A stretch of DNA of 49,595 bases, from the NCBI GenBank assembly GCA_945878925.1, contig CAMDXE010000004.1, positions 1 through 49,595 of the forward strand, read 5' to 3'. Positions 8,732-17,600 of this stretch are shown in pieces. Positions within the stretch are counted from its first letter, which is position 1; each line of letters starts with the position of its first letter. Both the position numbers and the translations under genes were made by a program. This DNA is from Chitinophaga pinensis. GTDB taxonomy: Bacteria > Bacteroidota > Bacteroidia > NS11-12g > UBA9320. The notes under the pieces are model-generated. The model was not told where the DNA came from. It saw only the letters and a program-made list of their open reading frames with translations, and ran no database searches.

Positions 8732-10036
8732 TTATAATTTTCCGTAAGCTTTTTTAATTTCAATTTGTGCGTTCAACAAATCGAAAATTGCATTTAAATA
8801 ATTGGTGTGTGAGGTTTTTAATTCTTGTTGGGCATTGGCTATTTCTAAATTCGAACCCACACCTTCTTTAAGTTTGGCATTGGTTGTAGATAGTATTTCG
8901 TTGGCTAAGCTTAAATTTTGTTTTTGAATTTCAATAGCTTTTAAGCTTCGCTGATATTTGGTTAAGGCCATACTTGCTTCGAGGTTTACCGCATTTTCAA
9001 ACATTTTTATGCCAGTTAAAGTTTGTTCAATAATTACATTTCGTTTTACAATTTGGGCCTTGTTATTAAATCCCGAAAAAATGGGGATTCCAACTTTTAG
9101 GCCCCAAAATGAATTTCCGTACCAAGTGCTATAATCCAATTTATCGCCAAAATTATTTTGCTGGTAATTGCCAAACATCACAATATTTGGATATTTGCCC
9201 ACTTCAAATTGTTTTTTATCGAGCCGAGCAAGGGTTAATTGGTTGCTGAGTAATTGGTATTCAAGTCTTTGTTTTGCATCGGCTTTCAAATCGTTGTTTT
9301 CTATTTGCAAACCATAAAGCGACTCAAGGTTATCGGTAAGTTCAATATCGGTATCGATGGGCATGCCCATGTTAAATTTTAAAAGCTTTTCGGTGATTTG
9401 AACTTGATCGCTTAGCGCATCTAATTGGGTATTAAGGTTAGAAAGGGCAAGTTTTAAGCGATCGACATCAATTTTTTCGGCAAATCCATTCTTATAATAG
9501 CCTTCGGTTTGGAATAAAATAGATTCCAAGGTTTTAATATTTTGAGAGAGTAATCCAATATTTTCTTTGGTAATTAATACGAGATGGTATGATTTGGTTA
9601 CATTTATAATGACTTCGCGTTTGGTTAAGTTGGTTTGTATTTTGGCCAATTCAGTAAAGGCAGCCGCCGCTTTTAAACCTAAAAAATAGGTAGCATCAAA
9701 GGCTAGCCATGTGGCTTGGATAGTACCTGTGCTCACAAAGGTATTTCCAACACGAATAGGTGTTGGGGTTCCGTTAACAGGAAAGACAAAAACTTGCTTT
9801 TGAATATTGTCAACAAATTGAAGATTAGCGCTTACCTGAGGAATGCCGAAAGATCGCGTTTCGTTTAATTGTGCCTTGGCATAGGTTTCGCCCAATATTT
9901 TATTTTGCATATCGGGATGATTTTTTACGCCATAATTTACAGCATCGTTCAACGAAAGTTTTGTTGTTTGGCCAACAGCAAGGTTTGATGCTATTATTGC
10001 CAAGGCAAGGGTTGAAAACTGGATTAAATATTTCAT
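8732..10036 (-). CDS. TolC family outer membrane efflux channel
   Basis: 434-residue outer-membrane factor with an N-terminal signal peptide (MKYLIQFSTLALAIIASNLAVGQ, cleavage probably after AVG). Two structural repeats rich in long amphipathic helices are visible, beginning LSLNDAVNYGVKNHPDMQNK and later SLNEILS/AQQELKTS-type helices with regular Leu/Asn/Ala spacing. It forms the outer-membrane exit duct for the downstream MFP-RND pair. ATG at 10034-10036 lies 8 nt after the tetR stop, so the four genes probably share one transcript. Confidence 0.93.
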   Translation of the reverse strand: MKYLIQFSTLALAIIASNLAVGQTTKLSLNDAVNYGVKNHPDMQNKILGETYAKAQLNETRSFGIPQVSANLQFVDNIQKQVFVFPVNGTPTPIRVGNTFVSTGTIQATWLAFDATYFLGLKAAAAFTELAKIQTNLTKREVIINVTKSYHLVLITKENIGLLSQNIKTLESILFQTEGYYKNGFAEKIDVDRLKLALSNLNTQLDALSDQVQITEKLLKFNMGMPIDTDIELTDNLESLYGLQIENNDLKADAKQRLEYQLLSNQLTLARLDKKQFEVGKYPNIVMFGNYQQNNFGDKLDYSTWYGNSFWGLKVGIPIFSGFNNKAQIVKRNVIIEQTLTGIKMFENAVNLEASMALTKYQRSLKAIEIQKQNLSLANEILSTTNAKLKEGVGSNLEIANAQQELKTSHTNYLNAIFDLLNAQIEIKKAYGKL

Positions 10037-10044
10037 TTTAGTGA

Positions 10045-10638
10045 TTACGTTAATATTGTGTTAATGTGCTTTCTTCCTTTATCAGTGCATATCCCATATA
10101 AGTGATACTTAACCATATCGCTATAAACATGGCTAAAATTATAATCGATATTTGAGAATAATTCAGGATTAGAAATGGTTTGAAGAAGCGAAATATAAAG
10201 TTGTGAAATAATATCTACATTGATATCTTTTCGATAATCGCCTTTTTTAATGCCGTCAATTAAATTTTCTTTGATTTGGGTGATGATAAATTGATTGCTG
10301 TAATTTTCGAATAACTGCCAGGCCTCGCTATGGTATTTTCTTAAATCAAAAAATACAGAAGGATTCGTACTTATCATTTGCTGAGAAATATCTCTACTTA
10401 TCAGCAATATTTCATCCACAGGACTATGCTTTTCGTTTTTTATACACGTGCATCTCGCCTTGTTTACCGCTAGTATTTTGGTGAAGGTTTTTTGAACTAA
10501 ATCGTTTTTATCGCTTACATACAGATAGATCGTTTTTTTACTCATACCCAATTCGCGGGCTATGTCGTCCATACTTAAGCTTTTTATACCAAATTTTCTG
10601 AAAAGCTTATCGCATCCGTCAATTATTTTCTCCAGCAT
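10045..10638 (-). CDS. TetR/AcrR family transcriptional regulator
   Basis: 197 residues, the usual TetR length. The N-terminal helix-turn-helix is clear: SMDDIARELGMSKKTIYLYV (about 22-41), followed by DKNDLVQKTF. The C-terminal ligand domain is variable and its inducer is unknown. It is the first gene of the efflux operon and very probably represses it and itself, because a 29-bp palindrome overlaps the promoter just upstream. The start is ATG at 10636-10638, giving a protein with only four residues before the first helix. The promoter box ends 9 nt upstream, so the mRNA would be leaderless or nearly so. Confidence 0.93.
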   Translation of the reverse strand: MLEKIIDGCDKLFRKFGIKSLSMDDIARELGMSKKTIYLYVSDKNDLVQKTFTKILAVNKARCTCIKNEKHSPVDEILLISRDISQQMISTNPSVFFDLRKYHSEAWQLFENYSNQFIITQIKENLIDGIKKGDYRKDINVDIISQLYISLLQTISNPELFSNIDYNFSHVYSDMVKYHLYGICTDKGRKHINTILT

Positions 10639-10646
10639 AAGGGCTG

Positions 10647-10677
10647 CAAAATTAATATAATCAAAGCAGGAAACAAA
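10647..10677 (-). promoter_or_regulatory. promoter of the tetR-tolC-MFP-RND operon
   Basis: On the minus strand, TTTG (10674-10677), a 19-nt spacer, then TAATTTTG (10647-10654): an exact match to the Bacteroidota TTTG-N19-TAnnTTTG promoter. The -7 box ends 9 nt before the tetR ATG, predicting a very short leader. Confidence 0.75.
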
Positions 10678-10697
10678 TAATACTATTAAATGTTTCC
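10669..10697. promoter_or_regulatory. 29-bp palindromic operator, probably bound by the TetR regulator
   Basis: Inverted repeat with arms GGAAACA-AA-TAATA and TATTA-AA-TGTTTCC around a single central C (10683); 12 of 14 positions per half are complementary. It covers the -33 box of the tetR promoter (10674-10677), the expected place for an autorepressor. Length and symmetry fit a TetR dimer or pair of dimers. Confidence 0.75.
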
Positions 10698-10756
10698 AGT
10701 GTGATAGAAATATTCAATCATACATCAAAAAAAGCAAGAAAAGGGTGTGTGAAAAA

Positions 10757-13700
10757 TTATTTGAGCAATAAGATGGTGCCCTTATAATGATACTTATGAT
10801 TGGTAATGCTATTGATTTTTACCGAATAAAAATATGTATCGGGTGTGCAATAGGTTAATCCTGATTTGCCATCCCAGGTGTCTTTAGGGTTTTCGGAATA
10901 AAACAATTTATGCCCCCAACGGTCATAAATTTCGATGGAATACGAATTGTAATTATCCAAGCTCACTCCAAACACATTATTTTTTTCTTCATCCTTATTA
11001 TTAGGCGAGAAAGCATTGGGTATAAACAGTAATAATTCGGGCCTTACCACTACGGTTTTGTATCGTGTGTCGGCACATCCAAAGGCATCGGTACCGGTTA
11101 ACGACACCTCGTAATTGCCAGTATCACTATAGCTATAAGTTGGATTAATAAGGCTCGAGAATGCATTGGCTTGATGGCTGCCAAAATTCCACAACCATTT
11201 TAGATTCGGAGCTGATCGATTGACGAACCAAAAACTTGGCTGAACAACCGTCGTTTTTTCGGACGGCATAACAATAAAATCAACCAATGGTTTTGGTTTG
11301 ATTTCATGATTTATGAGCATTGAATTGCCACAATATGAATTTCCGCAAATAAAAGAAAGCTTATGGGGGCCAACTGGTAATTTTGAGGTAACCAAATTCT
11401 TTTGTGCATTTATTTCTGTTAATTTTTCAATCCACGAAAATGCTAAAGGCTCGTTTCCGTTATACTTAATTTGAGGGGAAAGTATTGTGTTTGAATTTTC
11501 ACAGCTAAAGGTATCCTTAAAGGGTTCAATTTGCGGAGTGTCGTGTACTTTAATAAAAAATTCTTTTTCTAACAAACACCCCTCGGAATTAGAAGCTAAC
11601 ACTTTGATAGTTTGGAATTCAAGCAATTTGTCGAACTGGCTTTCAAATAGTTTTGTTTTATAATAAGTACTGGCGCCAGGAAGAGTAAGTGTAACGGAAT
11701 TGGATAAATAACTAAAAACCATTTTATTAGTTTTGGCAACCATGCCCGAAAAAGCAATGGATGCTGGATGGCATAAATCGATGCTGCTTGGATTTATTTT
11801 CAATTCAGGCGATGGATTAATGGTCACCGTTCGGCTTTCCTTAAATTGACATTGGTCGTCTTTTAATATATAATTTACGGTGTATTGGTCGGCGTATGAT
11901 GATGCCGGCGGATTGAATTGATTGAGACTAATATAATCGCCCGTCCAATTTCCGCCCATTGGAATAGCGCTTAAAGAAATGGGTAACTTTGAATCGCATA
12001 TAGCTTTTTCTAAATTAAGTATCTCAATTTTAGGTTTGCAGGCAATTGTTAATTTCAAGCTTTTTTGATCATAACAGCCATAATTGTCATAGATGTACGT
12101 TAAATCGTAGGTTCCACAAGTGTCAGTTTTTACAAGTTTTTTATCGTTAAATAAACTAAAGTTAGTGAAATACCAATTGCCATTGTCGGGTGTGGCACCA
12201 GCCAATGACGTAATGTTAATTTCGCCCGATTCTTGACAAATAGTTAATTCGGGTGCAAGCTTAATTTTTACAATTTTTGTAATTTCGAGCGAGGCCGTAT
12301 CGTAAGTTTTACAACCGTTAGGCGCCGTAAGTTGACCTATATAGGTATGTGTGCCAAACCCAATTTCACTGGGATAAAACGACTGATAACCATTTACCTG
12401 CTTTATTTTTCCAGGAAACAAAGGTAAAGTCCAAGAAAAAGATAAGCCCGTTAATGTAGAGGGGCTCTTTATTAAATTTTCGAAAGCTACCGGGCTATTG
12501 ATTTCGCAAACCGAAAACGTGCTCAATTCGAAGTCGGGCACCGATTTAAGTACCAATGGCCAATTTTGCTTAGCTATACAACCCGAATGACTAATTTCAT
12601 AATATAAATTAACGGTATCGTCTTTGCTTGTGGGACCAATACTTGTATGGAGGTTTCCATTTATAAAATTTGCATGTTTTGAGGTCCAAATTCCATCTGT
12701 TGGTTTAGTAATTACAGTCGACAAATCAAAAATCCCTGTTTTATGGCATAATGAAATCGTATTGGGTAATATAATTTTTGGCATACTGATGGTTTTTATC
12801 CACTTGTTAAGTGTATCGAAACATTGCCATTTTCCTTTTTGAAAGTTCATCATAACTTGCAAATAGGTAGAGGTGTTAAATTTGGTTTTGATAGTAAGCC
12901 CAGTGTCTACATATTGGCCATTGGCCATCCATTTCAAATTAAGATTTGGTATTGAAAGATTGGAAACTGAATAGGGATAAATCATATTCTGGCATACCGA
13001 ATCATTGCCAACAAGCATGGCCGATACATTTGGGTTTGTATAGTAAAGTGTATCGAATATTTTGGTCACACATCCCTTTGCCGAGGTGAGGGTGGCCATA
13101 AGCAGATAGGATCCTTTTTGCAAAAAACTAAGCGTATCGGTGGTTTTCGAAGTTGTAAATATACTTTTTGCTAAATCCTCAAGGCGAAATACGCTTAATA
13201 AAAAGTTGGATTGGTTTGCTATCGTACTCGATTTTATTTCAAAATTACCACAGCCTAAGTCTGTTTTTGTAAGCTTTACTTTTTCCTTGGCCAATACTTT
13301 AATAGAAATAACTTGTTGATTCTGACCATTTAAATCGCAATGATTGTCGGTGGCTATTATCGAAATTTTATAAATTCCTTTATCGGATGCAGCCTTAGGA
13401 GGCGTCCATTTAAAAAGTCCATAATTATATGGGGCATTCGATTGCGACGATTGCGTAAATGTACTGCCTTGAATGGAACTATTGATGCTAAACGTATTAG
13501 AATCGAGCTGCGATGTAATTGAATTGCGATCATCTTTTGATTCTATTTTGATAACCAGCGGGTCTTCTTCACAGACTTCGAAATAATCTTTGTTCAAAAA
13601 TTTAGGAATATTATTGCCATCATTGGTTCTAACATTTACTTGATAATCGCGTTTGATATAACCAATGTGTTCCCAAGTGCCTGATATTTTTCGATATTCG

Positions 13701-14542
13701 TCAATTTTTATAGCGATTATGGCTATTTCAGAACTTTGTATAGGCACAAAAACGATGGAGCCATTGTGGCGATCGATATAAAAACCAGTTTCTTTTTCTT
13801 TATTGGCAATACATGGGGAGGGTTCGGTACAAAACACCGAAAGGGGGTTGGTATAACTAAAGCCCAGGCCATAATTTACTTCTTTGTCGAGGTCATAAAA
13901 TGCAGGTGTTAAACTATAAACCAAGGAGTCGTTATCGCTTTCTTCGGCAAACGAACTTTGATAACTTGATTTGTTGCTGTTTACAAAAAATGTAGGTGGA
14001 GAAGCAAATTGAGGTGAATTGTTTTTTGAGCTTAAACAAGTGTTGATTAAAGCATCAATGCAAAAATTTTGAAGCGATTGGCCAGTAGTAATATTTGTAT
14101 TTCTTTCGGCAATACTTACATAAATTTTGTAATTGCAAAATCCTTTAATTTTTGAATGATCCAAATCAACAATGCTTGTAAATTGATGCAATTCAATACC
14201 ATGTATTGTGTTTGGGTTTGATTTGCATGCCGAAATTTTAGAACGGCAAAGAGGGCTGATGTCCTTAATACTTTCGCGATTTAAGGCAAATTTTGTCTCT
14301 TTCGTAATGGTATTATCCGAACCCTTTACAAAAACATAATCTATTTCTGAACAATTTTCGGTGCTGTTTCCACCTCCCGATCCATTTATTTTACACCCAT
14401 TGCAATCGCGATAAATTAATAAAGTAACTTTATATTGATTGTCTTTGATGTGTTTGTAGGTAAGTTCGCCACCAAGAATGTGCGACGCAAGGGTGTTAAA
14501 CCCTATTGACAGTAAAAGCCATATTAGTCCAAATCTTAACAA
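10757..14542 (-). CDS. giant T9SS-secreted protein with PKD and CHU_C (type B sorting) domains
   Basis: 1261 residues. The signal peptide (MLRFGLIWLLLSIGFNTLA) is followed at once by SHILGGELTYK, an N-terminal module also seen in the next gene (THMMGADITYK, then YRDC). The middle is a series of beta-sandwich/Ig-like repeats rich in Cys, Thr and Asn. A PKD domain (about 1085-1165, with WNFG and YSYSDTGNYEVSL) precedes the C-terminal sorting domain (IPNAFSPNN, IYDRWGHKLFYS, WDGK, YHYKGTILLLK). The start is TTG at 14540-14542, since no ATG precedes the signal peptide and an in-frame stop lies 3 codons upstream. It is probably surface-attached or secreted by the type IX system; the function may be adhesion. 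It is last in the sigma-led gene run. Confidence 0.9.
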   Translation of the reverse strand: MLRFGLIWLLLSIGFNTLASHILGGELTYKHIKDNQYKVTLLIYRDCNGCKINGSGGGNSTENCSEIDYVFVKGSDNTITKETKFALNRESIKDISPLCRSKISACKSNPNTIHGIELHQFTSIVDLDHSKIKGFCNYKIYVSIAERNTNITTGQSLQNFCIDALINTCLSSKNNSPQFASPPTFFVNSNKSSYQSSFAEESDNDSLVYSLTPAFYDLDKEVNYGLGFSYTNPLSVFCTEPSPCIANKEKETGFYIDRHNGSIVFVPIQSSEIAIIAIKIDEYRKISGTWEHIGYIKRDYQVNVRTNDGNNIPKFLNKDYFEVCEEDPLVIKIESKDDRNSITSQLDSNTFSINSSIQGSTFTQSSQSNAPYNYGLFKWTPPKAASDKGIYKISIIATDNHCDLNGQNQQVISIKVLAKEKVKLTKTDLGCGNFEIKSSTIANQSNFLLSVFRLEDLAKSIFTTSKTTDTLSFLQKGSYLLMATLTSAKGCVTKIFDTLYYTNPNVSAMLVGNDSVCQNMIYPYSVSNLSIPNLNLKWMANGQYVDTGLTIKTKFNTSTYLQVMMNFQKGKWQCFDTLNKWIKTISMPKIILPNTISLCHKTGIFDLSTVITKPTDGIWTSKHANFINGNLHTSIGPTSKDDTVNLYYEISHSGCIAKQNWPLVLKSVPDFELSTFSVCEINSPVAFENLIKSPSTLTGLSFSWTLPLFPGKIKQVNGYQSFYPSEIGFGTHTYIGQLTAPNGCKTYDTASLEITKIVKIKLAPELTICQESGEINITSLAGATPDNGNWYFTNFSLFNDKKLVKTDTCGTYDLTYIYDNYGCYDQKSLKLTIACKPKIEILNLEKAICDSKLPISLSAIPMGGNWTGDYISLNQFNPPASSYADQYTVNYILKDDQCQFKESRTVTINPSPELKINPSSIDLCHPASIAFSGMVAKTNKMVFSYLSNSVTLTLPGASTYYKTKLFESQFDKLLEFQTIKVLASNSEGCLLEKEFFIKVHDTPQIEPFKDTFSCENSNTILSPQIKYNGNEPLAFSWIEKLTEINAQKNLVTSKLPVGPHKLSFICGNSYCGNSMLINHEIKPKPLVDFIVMPSEKTTVVQPSFWFVNRSAPNLKWLWNFGSHQANAFSSLINPTYSYSDTGNYEVSLTGTDAFGCADTRYKTVVVRPELLLFIPNAFSPNNKDEEKNNVFGVSLDNYNSYSIEIYDRWGHKLFYSENPKDTWDGKSGLTYCTPDTYFYSVKINSITNHKYHYKGTILLLK

Positions 14543-14609
14543 TTGCTTTTATATTTAAATAGTACATCCAAACAGAAGACGAACTTGCCCTCTGTTTGGA
14601 TGGTTAATT

Positions 14610-17600
14610 TTATCGTATTAAGAGCACAGTGCCATTGTATTTATAAAGTTCGCCGGCGTAGCTCGTAATATTAACATGGTAAACATAGGCATCCATTTGG
14701 CAAGGCTCTCCTTTATAAATGCCATCCCAAGGTTTGTCTAAACTTGTTGCTTCATATAATAATTCGCCCCAACGGTTGAATATTAAAATTTGATAGGTTA
14801 TAAAACCGCTTGCCTGCACCCAAAATTTATCATTTTTCAGAGGGCCCGAACCATCTGGAGTAAACACGTTTGGAATAAATACAAGAATATCAGGATCGAT
14901 TACCACCAAATGTTCAATAGAATCTTTGCAGCCGTGATTGGTTGTAACCACTAGTTTGACTTTATATTGGCCTGTATCGTTTGTATAATAATATTCTGGA
15001 TTGGTTTTAGACGAGGTATCGGTTTCTAATTTTAAATCTCCAAAATTCCAAAAATTGTTTACAATTTTACTGTTAAGTACCAACTGTTTAGTTGTGCTTT
15101 CGTTTGTAAACCTAAATCTGGGCAAAGCTGCTGTGGTTCTGTTATTTGGGTTAGGGGTAAAGTCGGCTTTAGGCAATGGATAAACCAATATTGGCATTGG
15201 TCCAATTAGAGTATCGCACCCAAATTCGCTGCTTATTTTAAGAAAAACCTTGTTGCTATCAATTATATTGAATTTATTAGTTGGACTTTGAAGGGCGCTG
15301 AAGGTTAATTGATCTTTAGTGTTTTCCCAATTATATTTAGACTTGCTTGAATCGACGCCATTGGTAATTTTAGTTAAAAAATTTACAGTATGAGGCACAC
15401 ATCCATCGGGGTCGTCGATGCTAACAATGGCATGTGGACGTGGGTGTATGGTAATGGTCATGGCATCTTGCGAAAACGGACATACACCTTCTTGCTCAGT
15501 AAAACATGTTACCATAAGGGTTGTAGCCGAATCGCTTCGAGGTCTAATGGTAAATGTTACAGGGTTTTGATTGCTTAATTGATTATTGCTTTCGAAACTG
15601 GCGCGTATTGGATCGGCACTGTGTACCCAATTGATTTTTGAAGTATATTGATAATTGGCTCTTAAGGTGAGGTTCATTAAATTGCTACGGCAAGTGTCAA
15701 TATCAGGAGTAATGATGTCAACAATGGGTTTATTTTGCACAAATACCTTTAAGGTTTTGGAGGTATCACATTTTGTAGTGGGGTGCATATAATAATAAGT
15801 GAGCGTTATCCATTTGTCGCGTTCGCCGGCAGGTACCGATGTTGGTTTAAATTTACCTCCCCCAATAACTCCTGGAACCGAACTCGACCATGTGCCACCC
15901 GATGGGCTAGCATTAAGCGTTACGTCGGCATCTATTTCACAAAATTTGCCAAAGTCGCCTTTTGGAGATATGCTTATATCTACTGTTGGCAATGCATTGA
16001 TTCGTAAATTGGTATCGCGCTGCACAGGGCATCCACTTGCAGTATGAGTGTATCTCATTTTATACAAACCTGGTCCATTTTGAAGATTGAGCAAAAAGGT
16101 ATTTATTGAATCGCAACCCATCATGCCTGGCAAAAGGAAATTTTTTGATTTAAATCCTGGAGTGTCAATAACGGTCCAACATCCATCGTTTGGTTGAACA
16201 TTCGATATTTTTTTCAAATCTACTTTGCCAGCATCTATGCACAAGTCAGGAAATATGTTAAAGGTAATAACCGGAACCTTCCATATAAAAATTATCAAGG
16301 TATCTTTATTAAAACATCCTTGACCATCCTGTATGGTAATTTCAAAGACCAGTGAATCTTTTGGAAGCGAGCCTATATCTATGGTTGAAGAATCTACCTT
16401 CAATCTAAAATCATAATTTAAGCTAGCATCGGCATCATAAATAAGGTCGGTAACTGTATTTAATCCACCAGAAGGTTTTTTCAAGGAGCGCAATACCTTC
16501 CACTGTACATCTACCATCGAATTAAGGTTTATGGGGGCTACAATGTGAGGGCGTAAAACCGCTTCCATCTTATCCTGACAGTAATAACCGCCTTTTACCA
16601 TCAATGGTGGTAGAGGGTTTATAGTAAACATGGTGCTGTCTTTATTTATGCATGATGTTGTTGGTTCTTGGTAAACATAAATCAACCTGAAGGTACCCGA
16701 TTTTTTAGGGTCACAGGCAATGGGGGTCAAAAATGAATTGCCTACCACATAGGATGGATTTTGGCGACAAGACCAATTTCCTCCGGTGGGGCTGCCATAA
16801 AATGCACTTCCTAAGGCAATGTTCCCATAATCACAACAAAATTTTTGAGGTGTGGCCAGTGTTAATGTAGGCAAGGGGTTAACCTTTATATAAACGGTAT
16901 CGTATCCCCAACATCTCGTGGTATCTTCTTGCACCTGCAATTCGAGCAAATAATTATCTGAATCTTGGATTTTAAACATCCATTTTTCTTTAGTGCTCAG
17001 TCCTGGCGGCACCTTCGGCAGCCCTCTATACCAAATATAGGTTCCTTTTTTATCGTTAGCTACGGTGTCTAAACCCGAGGCATTTAGGATAAGGGTATCG
17101 TTCCAACATTTAATTTGATCGGGTCCGGCATTTGGATACAAGGTGTCGTTTACAAACAGGTACATCGAATCGGTCCAATTACAACCTAAACTGTCGATAA
17201 CCGTAGCGGTATAGAGCCCTCGCTCGGTAAATGTAGCTGTGGTATCGGTACTAAAACCTATTCCATTTCTGCTCCACATCCACCATAAAGTATCGCCTTG
17301 AATTAAGGTGTCGCCAATTTGAGGGTCAACCCAATAGGCGTTTTTTGCATTAGGCGTAAGGGTAACTTCACCATACCAACAAATTCGTAAGTCGGGACCC
17401 ATATCTACTTTAGGGTTAGGCTTAAGAAACACGCTTACCGTATCAAAAGCTGTGCATTTATTGTCATCTGTAATTTCAACCATAAACATCGTGTCGTGAG
17501 TGCTCATAAACACATCGATGTATGTATTGGTATCTTTTTTGTCAAATGCTATAGGGGTAAACCATTTGTAGGTGAAGCGTGGAAGTCCATTAGCAGCTTT

